DNA of 64,000 nt. Origin: Rhabditophanes sp. KR3021. Lineage: Eukaryota > Nematoda > Chromadorea > Rhabditida > Alloionematidae. Made by a program: the position numbers and the translations under genes. The DNA lies in the NCBI GenBank assembly GCA_963281155.1, contig CAUJLY010000001.1, positions 2,914,001 to 2,978,000 of the forward strand, given 5' to 3'. Below, in pieces: positions 1 through 11,657 of this stretch (within the stretch, counting starts at the first letter, position 1; each line of letters begins with the position of its first letter). The notes below the pieces were generated by a model. It searched no databases. It saw nothing but the letters and a program-made list of their open reading frames with translations, and was not told the origin of the DNA.

Positions 1-753
1 GCAAAAAATAATGATAAAAATTACGTATATTATAACTTGAGCCAAACAAATAATATAATTGTTTATAAACATAAAAACAGTTGTAAAGTCTCCTGAATTC
101 TGATAAGCCGTTCCATAGTAAGGGTCAAAGATATAAGTATCAGCAATGCTTGTGTACATGGGATTTGGAGCAAAAAATATGCAATACAGCATCATTAGCA
201 GGGGAAATAAAAGCCAGACAAAAGTTTTAATCCCACTGAATAAAATATCAGATAAGGTTGGATAAGCCAAGTCTAAACATCTGTTGACCACTAACAGCAA
301 TACACTGCAATTATTTCCAACCCAGGCTCCATAAGCAAACGAACCTGCCCAATATCCATAAACAGGAAAGGAACAATACACATCGCCTCTGATACTGAAT
401 ATTCCTGCAATTGGTCCTGCACAAGCCAACCCGATGATGTCAATTAATCCTAGACAATAATTACATTAATAAACTTATAATCACCTACCAAGACAACTCA
501 TTATTTTATAAGCGGGGTGTTTGAAATTTTGCGGTACAAACATAGCTATCAAAAAGGGAATGTAAATAATTATGTAAATTAATGACATTACGAAATATAT
601 TGACCCTAAGAAAAGATGTTTCCTACTACTGGAATCATTGATAAAGTCTTGCGTTATTACTGAACAATCGTAAATAGTATTATAAAAAATTAAATTAAAC
701 AACGTGTTTTTGTACATTGTAATGACATGAATGAAAAATATTCTAACTAACAA
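1..753 (-). CDS. Serpentine receptor class T (Srt)-like GPCR, 3' end outside the window
   Basis: Two exons on the minus strand: 753-489 and 449-1, with a 39-bp intron (donor GTAGGTGA, acceptor TCTAG) that restores the frame across a Leu-Gly-Leu-Ile-Asp junction. The N-terminal exon ends with a first membrane segment and the motif YKIMSCLG, characteristic of Srt receptors. Exon 2 continues with an Ile-Asp-Ile-Ile-Gly helix, a conserved Cys, a helix containing NNCSVLLLVVNRCLD, and a further helix near the window edge. Srt proteins are nematode-specific seven-helix chemoreceptors, usually in sensory cilia; a ligand cannot be inferred. Roughly four to five of seven helices are present. The start at 753 is the most upstream Met; it is not supported by other evidence and the real start could be the inner Met at about residue 13. 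Confidence 0.8.
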
Positions 754-1313
754 CTGATTTTCATGTCTATAAACGATAAATAAACTGCAAATTGGGTTAT
801 AAGTTTGTTTATATGTTCATGCAAAGGTGTAATGGCATTTGATTCATACAAAATTAATGAGTTTTCATGTTTTTGTTGAAATTCGACTCAATTATTTCAC
901 ACATTTTTTGGTTATTATTAGTGCATTTAGTAACTGATAATACAATGGCAAATATCACAGTTCATATGATTAACAAAGAGTAAAGGAACTTATAAATATC
1001 ATGACAAGGGTCCATCTATTTTAAAACATATTTCATCAACTTGATTTTAGCATTCTAAAACTTATCAAATATACATCACTCCTGGTTTGAAGATTAAACA
1101 TAATACTATTACACCAAAACCTTTAAACACACTTTAATCGAAATGAAAGGTACGAATTAAACACAAATTTTTTGATGATCTGAAAGAAAATGGAATATTT
1201 AATTAATTTATGTGATTTTTTATTTCTGCTTTTCGTATAAAAGAGTTCGGCGTGCGGCTGTTAAATCATATTGTTTGACTCTTGTCATTCTACCTTTTTA
1301 GCACTTTATTGGG
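754..1313. other. Intergenic between divergent genes
   Basis: No open frame with gene-like composition. It separates two divergently transcribed genes and so should hold both promoters. A possible trans-splice acceptor (CCTTTTTAG) ends at about 1301, 13 bp before the MFS start codon. I see no clear TATA box. Confidence 0.5.
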
Positions 1314-2828
1314 ATGCTTCACCTGTAGGTTTTATTTGATGTGATTACATTTTATTTTGCAGTGACCTTAATAATGCCAAGACAGATTGGTACTCAATAA
1401 GCATCAGCTACGTCTTGCTGTTTTTGGCCGGAGTGCAAATTACTGTTTATTATACGTCAATGTGGACATACCTACAATTTCTTGATCCAGCATCTGATAT
1501 AAATATCCTCGGAGTTATTATTGCTTCGTTCAGTGTTGGCCAAGGAGTTGCCTCACCCATTTTTGGATGGTGGTGTCAAAAGTCTAAGGAAATCAAAGTT
1601 CCTACTCTTGTTGGGTGTGCGTTTATTATTGTTGGGAATGCCTTGTATGCTATTTTGCCCAATTGCAGTAGTGGAAGTGTATTCACGATGTTTTTGGTTA
1701 GTAGAGTTTTGGTCGGAATCGGAGCTGCTTCTTCCGGCATATTAAGAGCTTACATTGCTACAGCATGCATACCAGAAGATCGTAGAAAAGTCGTTTCTTT
1801 GGCCATTGCTATGCTAGTTGGCGGCGTTACAGTCGGTCCTTTAATTCAAGCATGCTTCACGGGATTAGGAATCTCTCATGACAAAATAGGATTTTTCACA
1901 ATAAACATGTTTACGATGCCGGCGATTGTTCAATTGGTAATCTATATCATTGGAACAATCGTATTTTGGCTCAAATTTGAACCTGTTTTCATAGGAATTG
2001 AAGAGCCTGAAAAATCGAAACAAAGTGTTGAAGATCAATCTATGGAAGATGACAGATTTGTATTACCTAAATATGACATGACGGCTATTGTGGTTTGCAA
2101 CTTCATTAACTTTGTTCAATCTTCTATTGGAACAAACTTAGAAGCCTTGGCTACAGTTCTTGTCATTTCAATGTACAATTGGACGGATCAAGAGGCCATA
2201 CTATATAATGGTTTATTAATTGCTGCTTCATCATTTTTGAGTTGCAAAAATTACTTTTTGCAGGCATTTTCATTTGTTAAAAATATGTAAGTTTATCTAT
2301 GTTTAAATTAAATCAACAATTGATTCCAGAGACCAAAGAAAACTTCTGTTATTTGGATTATTTGTATTCCTCAGCTTCCATGTCCTCAACTATCCATTTT
2401 TCTTCTACAGTGAAACTCTTGACTTTATTCCATTAGGCGAAAATAGTACAGTCGAAGATTCATCTATAAATGGAGGTTGCTCAAGAAGATTCGCATGGTG
2501 TGAAATTACAACTCGTGTTCCCGTGTCTATATACATCGCAACAATGATTATATGTCTGGGATACGGCTTCCCCTACACTTTCAATCCTAACTCCACTCTT
2601 TATTCTGACGTCTTAGGACCTCGTCGTCAAAATTCAATGATGGGAGTGTTTGAGGCAGTTGGTGCTTTTGCCAGAGTTATTGGCCCTATCATTGGTGGAT
2701 ACTTGTTTAACATTTCCGGCCCAAAATACACAATGATCTTCCAATCAGTTTTATTAGTATTGGCGATATTTACTATTGTATTCTATTGGAAAAGATTGGT
2801 TCCCCTTAAGCTTGTAATTAAATCGTAA
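1314..2828 (+). CDS. Major facilitator superfamily transporter, MFSD8/CLN7-like
   Basis: Exons 1314-1324, 1363-2286 and 2330-2828 give a 477-residue protein. The 11-nt first exon is inferred: it supplies MLHL, fits the phase, uses donor GTAGGT, and has an acceptor-like TTTTTAG 13 bp upstream that would suit trans-splicing. The first helix follows the motif TDWYSISISYVLLF; an MFS A-like loop follows (FGWWCQKSKE), then a central acidic loop at about residues 215-240. The third exon carries a lumenal Cys-rich loop and the signature NSTLYSDVLGPRRQNSMMG, which closely resembles MFSD8/CLN7 lysosomal transporters of the nematode expansion. Twelve helices are expected and the length is typical. The substrate is unknown. 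Family is secure; assignment to MFSD8-like rather than another SPX/MFS group is moderately sure. Confidence 0.88.
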
Positions 2829-3134
2829 TGATTTAGAATAATTGAGGGTATTTAAATTAAACTTTGTTAAAAATAAATTTGTTAACTGTTAAGGGATTAA
2901 TTTTCATGTGTAATACGAATCTATGCTTTGTTATCATTGATCTTTATCTTTAATACGTCATTTATTTGCATAGAACCAGTTGCACTTTACTTTTTCTCGT
3001 ATTGCAACTATAATTATTATGTACTAGCTACTATCACATATTGAACACGAAAATAAAAGGAATCGAATGATCGCAAGAAGTAGGCTGCGGTGAATTGATT
3101 TTTATTATACATACTCATAAGTTGCTCAGTTGCA

Positions 3135-4418
3135 ATGGACGCAAACGACACACAATGTTTGGTTTGTGGTGACACAACTTCTGAAACTCATTTCGGCATC
3201 ATAGCATGTAAAAAATGCTCCAGCTTCTGGTAACTTGTTGATATTTTGTAATGATATAAAGAATATTTCAATAGGCGCCGTTGTATTTCAACAAACACTA
3301 ATTTCCGTTGCAAACGAAACACTAATAATTGTGATTTAACGTCAGGGAAGTAAATAAACAAACACTAATTCTAATTTACATAAATAATTTCAGGCAATAA
3401 ATTTTGTAGATCGTGTCGTTATTTAAAATGTAAACAACTCGGCATGGCCTCAAAGTCGGACATGAACGTAGAAGTAGGAACTAATTTGACCTCTGATACT
3501 TCAACTAAGCCTAATAGTGTTCCATCTGTGTTGTGTACAAGTGTTAATTCGGTTGTAGTTGAGGAAAATCAAGTGATATATGATTTTCAACCTACTATTA
3601 GTTATATACGGACCATATTTTTGCGAAAAGCATATGAAAATCAAAGCACTATCAAATTTACTTTCATACAAATAGCTGTAAATGCTTTTAATAACTTTCA
3701 ACGGCGAATGCCAACCTGCAAAAAGAAAGATGTGGTTGTAGAGCAAGTGTTTAATGTTTTTGATACAATAGACTATTTTCAAAGATTTGCGATGAATACA
3801 GCTGAAATGTTGATGGAATTTGCCCAATTTGAATCACTAGTTTTTGATGAAAAGTGGCATTTATATAGGCATTTTCTATTACATTTCTTTCCATTAGTCA
3901 AAATGTATAACTCATTGGAAGTATTTGGATTTGACTATCATGAAAGTATATTTATGCTAGATCAAATGACTGCTCACAGAGTAGCTCCGATGAGAACTAC
4001 AAATCAGCAATTTAATGATGAAACAGGCAGAAAATTATCAGAGCTGTTTGAGCCGGTAGGTCTATTTCTCGAAGAATTTGTTTATCTACCAATGAAATTA
4101 CTAAGAATGGACAAGGAAGAAATGGGTTGGATTATTCTTCAAATTTTGTTTACCAGAAAGAATATTGCAGGAATAAAGATCGAGACAAGTTTATATCATG
4201 AAGAAATACTTAAAGTTGCTAGTAATGAATTGATTAATTATTACTTTGCATACAAAAAGGACTTGAATTATATATGGAGGACTAGTGAAATGATCAAATT
4301 AATCGACAAATTGAAACAATACACTGATAGGGAAAGAGATGTCTTTCTTGTAGCCCGCGTATTTGATATCCTTGATTGTACCATGTTGGAAACTGAACTA
4401 AGGCCAATTTATAAATAA
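3135..4418 (+). CDS. Nuclear hormone receptor (supplementary NHR type)
   Basis: Exon 1 (3135-3229) encodes the first zinc finger: CLVCG, then a 13-residue loop, then CKKCSSFW. Exon 2 starts at 3275 and gives RRC and the base of finger two. Exon 3 (3394-4418) gives NKFCRSCRYLKCKQLGM, a hinge, and a helical ligand-binding region of about 300 residues. It should be a nuclear transcription factor binding DNA half-sites; the ligand is unknown. The exon 2/3 junction is a problem: the frame needs exon 2 to end at 3345, where no GT donor exists. Canonical in-frame alternatives are donor 3331 with acceptor 3393, which keeps four cysteines in a shortened finger, or donor 3350 with acceptor 3409, which loses one zinc-binding Cys. 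It is therefore either an oddly spliced gene, a recent pseudogene or a site of sequence error. The protein is about 391-396 residues. Confidence 0.8.
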
Positions 4419-5584
4419 TAAGTTATTAAACTGTGCAACAATGCTTCCTTTTGTAATACAGTTTAATTGCTTAAAATATTTATTGTGAAAGTCAATTTAA
4501 ATGTCGGTATTATTTTATTATTCAACCAATCAAACTACGAAAAATGCATTTTGACAATTTTTCGAAAATAACTATCTCTAAGTCTGCAATTAATATAAGA
4601 ATATTCTACAAAATTCCTTTCTTTTATATTCTTCCTATAATTCGGAATAACAATTCGTTTTATACAAATATAGCACATGATGAAGGATCTTCATACTTAT
4701 TAATTGTGTGTTTTTTAATTAAGATAATACTTTTTATCAAAGATAAATCTTGGCTGAATTTTTCTTTTTATGATTCCTACTTTCGATATATGTAAATGAA
4801 TAACAATGTTCTATCCTAGCTTCAATTATTAGGATGTATCATTACTATTAAAAATTGCAATTTCATATAAAATCCCACGGACATTTATTTCCTACATAGG
4901 TAAATACAAGGTCAACCGTCACTATTCTTATTTAAATGCTATATTTTAATATAATTATTGCTGAACATAATATACATATGTATTATTTGTGTAGATAATT
5001 TAGCAGGTTCAATTAAAAGCAAAGTGTTTATGCCGTCACTTTAATAACTCCATATTCAAAATAACATCCCTCACCGCCGAACATAAACTTTTGACTTTAT
5101 TTTCGTATTTTATTAATTCATAAAATATTGCATTTGAACGTCGTTTTTGAAAATAAATAGCATATATTTTATATTCCCAATTTCTATATGTCCATTATAA
5201 GTTTATTGAAAAGTTAAGAAGATATGCTTGACTTAACATATTGATAATCAGTTATTATTTTGATGTGTTACATTTTTACGGCTCAAATTTCTTATGGGAA
5301 CACGAAAAATGGCAACCTTTTCTAAATGATTTAACACATGTCAATTTAAACATTGCCTTTACACCCAAAAATACGTACTCTCTATGCCACTCTGTTTTAT
5401 TAAATTTCCTCTATTAATTTATAATGTTCATGTATTTTGTGGTATCAAAATATAATTGCCAACATGGATATCATTTTTACCTGCGTCATCAAAATAATAT
5501 TATTATCACTACGATTTATGATGGCCGCCTTAGATATTCAGTTACTATAAAATGGAATGTGGAAAATCATAGTTACTTTAGACT
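4419..5584. other. Intergenic, AT-rich
   Basis: It holds a weak open frame at 4544-4795 with low-complexity composition and no paralogue, which I do not accept as a gene. No RNA gene or repeat is visible. A TTTAG followed by ACT immediately before the ATG at 5585 could be a trans-splice acceptor for the next gene. Confidence 0.4.
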
Positions 5585-6017
5585 ATGCTTGATAAGCTAG
5601 TTACAATCATGTTTGTTAAAAAGTTTTATAGAAAACAGCCAAGATTGTCCGTTACACGTGCTAATTCTTCTGTAAGAATTACTCCTAAATTTAGTGACGA
5701 TCATGCGATTAAATTTGTTCAACTAGAATCAAGGGTATTTGAAATCCCCAAAATAATTATTTCAGATGCTGATGGTAAGGAAAACAACATCTAAATTAAA
5801 GTTATAAGTTTAATTTCTTTCAGAATTTGTAAGTTACGATCACGCAAAGTTTCGTCTTCCTATTTTTGATGATATTGTCTTTTTGTATGGGTTTGGCCAA
5901 TCTTCTCCTCATCATCTCCAAGTTCCTACACGCACTTATAATATGGAAAATACAAAAAAAGCTGATTATGTACGATGCTTGTCGTTGATAACAGAATTGA
6001 AAAAAATTAACTTGTAA
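5585..6017 (+). CDS. Small two-exon protein of unknown family
   Basis: Exons 5585-5774 and 5824-6017 flank a 49-bp intron (donor GTAAGG, acceptor TTTCAG) and sum to 384 nt, a 127-residue protein. The exact phase match and canonical splice sites are the evidence that it is real. The N-terminus is basic (VKKFYRKQPRLSVTR); the middle has EIPKIIISDAD; the second exon has a hydrophobic FDDIVFLYGFGQ segment followed by SPHHLQVPTRTYNM. There is no signal peptide, no clear transmembrane helix and few cysteines. I do not recognise it. The ATG at 5585 follows TTTAGACT, suitable for leader trans-splicing; the inner Met at residue 9 is an alternative start. Confidence 0.55.
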
Positions 6018-7493
6018 ATAAATATTTGTCGTTTTCATTACATATCGTTTTTAGATAATTTATCTTTTCATATAAATAATAATTCATCTCAAGTAGTATA
6101 TTGTTAATATGAAATACAGATCAGTAAACTTTGATTGTGAACCTATTTATATCAAAAGCTGAAGTCAAAGTATAAGCTTATTTATTGGATAAAGAGTCAT
6201 TTCAAAAAGAACAAAGTAGAGACAGTTCCTATGATTATAATATTTGATAAGTAATGTCGTTTATATGATTCTCTAAGTCTAATCTGTACGAAAAATCATA
6301 GTAAATCTAAAATATTTCTGCACTAAAAATATAGTGTGAACTAAAATTGGCTGTAATAACAAATGTTGAATGTATATATGCTAAATTAAAAGCCTTGATT
6401 ACAAAAATAATCAGTTTAAAATGTTCAGAATAACGTGTAACGAAAAGTACATCCCAAATTTTATTTGCATCATGCTTAAAAGTAACTAATGAAAATCAGC
6501 ATGACAAAAATAACTGATTTAAACCGGAATAAATAGTACATTCTTATTGTATATTTTTTTTGAGTCAAACATACATCACCTTTATTGTCAATATGCCTAC
6601 ATGTATCTTTTCTTATAATTCAAGTGCAACTGTTTAATGTTTTTAATACTTCAGAAACGTCAAATATACTATTTAACAAAAGTATGCTATTCAAGCAAAA
6701 TAAAATGAATGCGTAAAAGATGGATATCAAAGGTTCTAACCGTTTATTAATTATTTAATTTACTTTTCAATTAAATTTAAACTGAAGAACATCTTATATA
6801 TTTTTTATATTTGTTTATTTTAAATAAAAATAGAAAATTTGGTTGAATTATATATTAAATTTTTATCAACGAAATTATTGTGTTCCTAAATTAGGTCATT
6901 TATGATACGTGCAAAAGGTTGCTAATTAAATGATGAAATATCAGTTTGTTGGTCTGTTTCATTTATTATTTCCGGAAAAGATGAAAGTTTAATATATTTC
7001 AAGTTTTTATTTAAACTATTTCTAAAATACATTTTTACCTTCAAGCAATAGCTAAAAATAAATAATTTTTAAAAGTAATTCTCTTAATAGAACCTGATTG
7101 ATCAATCTTTAAAGAATGTATGTGTTTTGAAAGAAGAATTTGTAATAACTAAAATCAAAACAATTTCAAAGATCAGCTGCTTTGCATTCATCTGGTATAT
7201 CAAATCTTGTTCTTTAAATGGTCATGACTTACTTTATTTTTTGCCTATTATATGCAATATAAAAATTAATTCAAAATCTGATTTATAGAAACCATAAAAA
7301 CAAAATTCATTGCATCCATCATTAGACCGTTAGACCTGTAAAAAATATCAGCCTAATTAACCAAAAATATTTAATTTTTAAATCATAAAAAAGTTGAAAT
7401 TGAAAGGAAACTATTGAAAATTGATCAAAACCATTTTTGATATTTCGGGTGTATGCAAAATGTTGTTGAAAGTTTATATTGTCTCGTGATTAT
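6018..7493. other. Intergenic, strongly AT-rich
   Basis: About 1.5 kb without a credible reading frame, RNA gene or repeat array on either strand. Runs of A and T dominate. Confidence 0.4.
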
Positions 7494-8255
7494 GGTTAAG
7501 TTAGGTAGTATTTTTGATTGTCTCGATTTAAATGATTTTGATGTTTCAGAATGGATCTTTGATTATTTACATAACAAAGGAGTTGATGATTTGGGGAACA
7601 TTTAGGATGTAAGTGTTATTTATTTTTAAAAAATAAATTTGGATCGTAAGGTACCTAATCTTGACGGAGCAAATGAATTATACAAATAAACAAGATGGCT
7701 TTTTGTTGCTGGAAGATCTCTCTCTAAACTCAGATCAAGTAAACTTTTATGACCAATTAAGGTTAAATCAAATAATAAATATGATACATTAATTATTATC
7801 TTTTCAATTTCACTTGTTAGCATTATTTGATAAATCATGGAAGGAAATCTTTAAATCTCTTTTGACAATTTCCGATTTTACGACACTGCAAAGCGAATTT
7901 AAAGGCAACTGAAATTATGTAAAACTGTTGATCAAAATGTATGGTCACCTATTGATGACGATGTCTTAACAATCGGAAACAATCAGAATGACGTTAAGTT
8001 TGAGAACGCGTATAATTTGGATGCAGAAATTGTATTAACACATAATCACTTGTTCATTAATGATATTTTATTTAAAACAACTAAAAACGGATTACAAAGT
8101 GACATGGTAAAAGCAACCGTCGATTGGTCATTGACTTCAATCCGAAGTGCAGCCAAATACTTGGCTCATGTGATGTGTTGTTCTATCTCAAAAGAAAATA
8201 GGCGAGTATTGAGAATAGAGATTTGCCTATCTATTACTATCAAAACATCCAATTA
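7494..8255 (+). pseudogene. Broken CHK-kinase-like (EcKL/DUF1679) gene copy
   Basis: Separate open pieces in different frames resemble the intact paralogue that starts at 8926. At 7610-7640 a donor-like GTAAGTGTTATTTATTT follows a GAT codon, just as exon 1 of the intact gene ends in GAT then GTAAGTAATTATTTATTT. From about 7930 to 8255 the plus strand reads through NHLFINDILFKTTKNG, VDWSLTSIRSAAKYLAHV and SISKENRR. These match the pattern HGDLW..NILF...G, (I/V)DWQ....PA.DLAR and LS.E.RR of ecdysteroid kinase-like proteins. The HGD triad is degraded to HNH. Stop codons and frame changes between 7600 and 7930 break the frame, so it is probably a decayed tandem duplicate. Confidence 0.55.
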
Positions 8256-8873
8256 AAAGGATGTGTCTTTGAAATGACTTATCAAACATCTCGGCGCCAT
8301 TATCATATTTCTTTCATAGATCAAACACTTCACAAGTGTATATGGTGTTCTGGCTAACTATACAGCCTCATCTGCCCATCTACAATCACCCCATTCAAAC
8401 AACAACAACATAATTAGTCCACAAACAAAAGCTGCCACACTATGTCATTCCGTGATTGATTGCGTGAACATTATGAAATGTCTCAAAACAGGATTATGAA
8501 TAAATGAGTGATCGGTGGTTGTTAATATTTCAATTAATTAAAAATTAACTTTTTATGTGCCTTTTAATAAATTAATATCTTATTAATAGATGATAGGCGT
8601 CCGCCGACTAACTAATGAATGATTATGAAATAATATTCTTCTCTAAAACACATAATATCATATATATTATTATGAAAATTACAAAAAGCGTTGTCGACCT
8701 TGGGGTAGTAACTTTTAAACGATAACAAAAAATAGTATAATTTATAAATAGCTCACGTCTCTTTTCCTTGTACTTTTAACCGAATTTTCTATATTGAAAT
8801 CAAAAAGGGCACGTACCTTTTTTGTTTGGTCTTTGTATGATATTTGTAAATGTTTTTTTAGTCGTTGGTGATC

Positions 8874-8882
8874 TATATAAAT
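8874..8882 (+). promoter_or_regulatory. TATA box candidate for the CHK-kinase-like gene
   Basis: TATATAAAT lies 45-50 bp upstream of the start codon at 8926, inside an otherwise non-coding stretch (8256-8925) in which I see nothing else. Position and sequence fit a core promoter element; not proven. Confidence 0.4.
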
Positions 8883-8925
8883 AGGCAGATTATATTTATA
8901 AAAATCATTTTAATTATTTTGTCAA

Positions 8926-10250
8926 ATGTTTAAAACAAAAAATATGGTTAATCTAATTGCGGAAGAAAGTGGTGGGGACTTTATGGGAAACGAACTTGGA
9001 GAGCAATGCTTTCCCAAGACTGACACCAAGCATTTATGGGCTATACAATGTCTTCAAGACAATTGTGAGGAGTTTAGAAAGTTAAGACAAGACTCGAAGA
9101 TTGTTGATGTAAGTAATTATTTATTTACAATTTTTGATTTTGTATTTAGATAATAACGGAGGACATTGGGGTTGGCAAAGCATTTGTATCAAGAGTTTTG
9201 AAAGTATCAATTTCCTTTGACCACAATACTGATATATTTATTTGTATCTTAAAAGTAACAAACTCAAATATCAATGCCCGTTCAAAAGCCTTCCCTTACG
9301 CACATTTGACAGTTTCACTCCACAATAGAGAAGTCTACTTTATCAATAAACTTTCAGACATAAAAGATCTCAATGTTCCGCTTTACTATGGATCGAAGGA
9401 ATGCATACCATTAAAACAAGATGGAGTTATTTTGATGCAATATTTAGGTAATTCACATGGTCAAGTAGAATATTTTAATTCATTAACAATGGAACAAGCT
9501 CAATCAGTAGTTGATCAAATATTTCTATTGCAATCACATTTTTTGGTCTCTCCAAATGCTGATTTAAAACCAATAGTCGAAGCAAAAGACATCGCCTTTA
9601 TTTTTAATGAATTTGAGACTAATTTTGATCTTGTCAAGCAATATGCTCCTGAGGAAATGTGGAAGGAAACAGAAGACGAAATCTATTCACTCGTTTCACA
9701 CGCTTCTGAGATCGTTGATTATATTATGAAAGAGCTGCCCTTTGAAAAAGGAAATCAGTCGGTATTTGTGCAAGGTGATGTTTTCTCTAACACATACTTA
9801 TTTAAAAAATGTGAACACAAGAATAATAATGAACTATCGGAAGAAGTAACCTTATTTGACTTTCAAGTGTGTTGCAATGGAAGTATAGGAAATGACCTTA
9901 GCAACTTGTTTATTTGCAACGTTGATCCAGATCTACGCAATGAGTTAGAAGAAATTCTGCCACATTATTTCGAAAAGCTGAAGGATGACGTCATCGCGAA
10001 AGGAGGGCTATTTGATATGACTTGGCAAATGTTCAAACAAAACTATGATATCAATTTAATCGAAAAGGCACTATTATTTTGCATGTTCTTCGGAAAAGAA
10101 TTGTCATATTCGTTGCCACCTGATGGAAGCAGTCAAACTGTTAATTGGAATAAGAAGAAAAAAGAAATAGCCGTTAAAACGATGTGTTCACTCAATGACG
10201 CTGTATTTGCGGCAAGGAGATTGAAGCCAGAATGGCTTATTTCAAAATAA
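8926..10250 (+). CDS. CHK-kinase-like / ecdysteroid kinase-like protein (DUF1679)
   Basis: Exons 8926-9108 and 9150-10250 encode 427 residues. Family features are the start of the N-lobe in exon 2 (TEDIGVGKAFVSRV), the core NREVYFINKLSD, the hinge GVILMQYLG, and a C-lobe with VQGDVFSN at about residues 268-275 and FDFQ at about 297-300. In this family the catalytic loop is normally HGD.W..N and the metal motif is (D)(W/F)Q, so here the His is replaced by Gln while Asp and Asn are kept. The family phosphorylates small molecules (ecdysteroids in insects) and is expanded in nematodes, where the substrates are unknown. Whether this member is active is uncertain. A decayed copy lies just upstream and a TATA box is at 8874. 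Confidence 0.8.
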
Positions 10251-11657
10251 TTATCAAATGACAACTAGACACATATCTTTTATTTACCATGTTACTACTA
10301 CATATATATAGCACATAAAAATCTATAAATACCACGCGACATAACCTAGTGAAACTTTTAGTTTTTCTTGCACAACAGGTTGTGAGTTCGGTCTCATTGT
10401 GCCATACTGCAATGTCGTATATAAAAATCGAATTGTGTGGCTTCCGCAAGGTTGCCCGATTCTCAGTTAGTATATTCCAGCTCGCTTTGTAGTTCCGTCG
10501 GAGCTTTGACCATTGGGACAGACCATGCTAGCTACATTTTTGATTTTATTTGCGTAGTTGGAATTTAAAGTCGTAAAGTTTTGATATTTTTAAATGACTG
10601 AGCAGCCAATTATTTTTTAAGCGTTATGACTTCTTACAATAGATTAAAACTTTAATTTTGTTAGCTTTAATTGTTTGCGAAATCCTTACTTCCAGACAAC
10701 TATTATTTCATATTTAAGTAAAAATATCCTCAAGTTTATCTCAGTCAAAGTATTCTTTAGCTGAAGTTTATGGTATACAGAATGAACCAAAAAGGACGAT
10801 TTTAACGTTTTATTAAATAAAGGCAGAATAGATTTGATATCAGTGGCCACTGATTATGAGGTTATTAAGTAACCTAAAATAATCAGTGTTATAAGGATTT
10901 GGGCATAAACATATGTTAAAAGAATTTAGGGAGAAAGATTAATAACAGAAACGGATAACATAGGGGATTAATCGGTTATTAGAGGGAATGTGATAAAATG
11001 TGAATTGGGATGGGGCAAGCACTCGAAGGGAAGTATTAGTTTCAGGAGACAGACTTCTAACACTTTGGTAGTGAGTCACTTCAAAAGTGAAGAAAGATCC
11101 TCGATCTTTACTTTTAAGATACCTCCAGGTTACCTACCAGTAATATCATTTTAACTATATTATTTTAACGTTGTGTTCTAATTTAAAATTTAAAGTATTA
11201 ATTCAGGTTAATAAAAAGAATAGCCAGGTGATTAAACAAGATAAGCACAAACTTAAAAAAACTCCAACTCTTTTACCTTGATGCTCTCAGTGTTCATCAA
11301 AAAAATATTTTGTAAAACCTGTTAGCGCCATCAAAAAGAGCTGGTTTCTCTCTACAAAACTGATCAGATACTTTTTTTATATGTCTGGCTTGGCGGCTTG
11401 ACGATTCATTCAAAAAATGTGTCCATTAATTGAAATATTTTAACACAATGCCCTGTTTGCTTCTCAGTATAAGAACGGATGATTTTGCACATGCTCTTAC
11501 GTTCAAAAGTGCTGATACTGAAAATCAATCGACGTAGATTCACCATTTTTAGTTATTAATCAACAATATCAAAAACAAGGTAATAGAAACTATTTTATTA
11601 AAATTACTATCAGTATTATTATTACACGGAAAAGGAAGAATAGATTGTGCCAAAGTG
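10251..11657. other. Intergenic with a possible coding remnant
   Basis: Mostly non-coding. Positions 10971-11153 (plus) form a 60-codon stop-free frame of less AT-rich composition without a start codon (contains GWGKHSKGSISFRRQ), in the same frame as open sequence upstream of a TAA at 10968. I cannot name the family. The stretch 10370-10520 is also locally GC-richer and could hold a structured RNA, but I recognise no known one. Confidence 0.3.

Noticed and set aside
4544..4795. 83-codon plus-strand frame
   Set aside because: AT-driven composition (Ile, Phe, Tyr, Lys), no splice partner, no paralogue, no signal or domain.
7626..7838. 70-codon minus-strand frame
   Set aside because: It lies antisense to the broken CHK-kinase copy and has no support of its own.
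10237..10449. 70-codon minus-strand frame overlapping the end of the CHK-kinase gene
   Set aside because: Composition is not gene-like, no paralogue, and it runs into the 3' end of a real gene.
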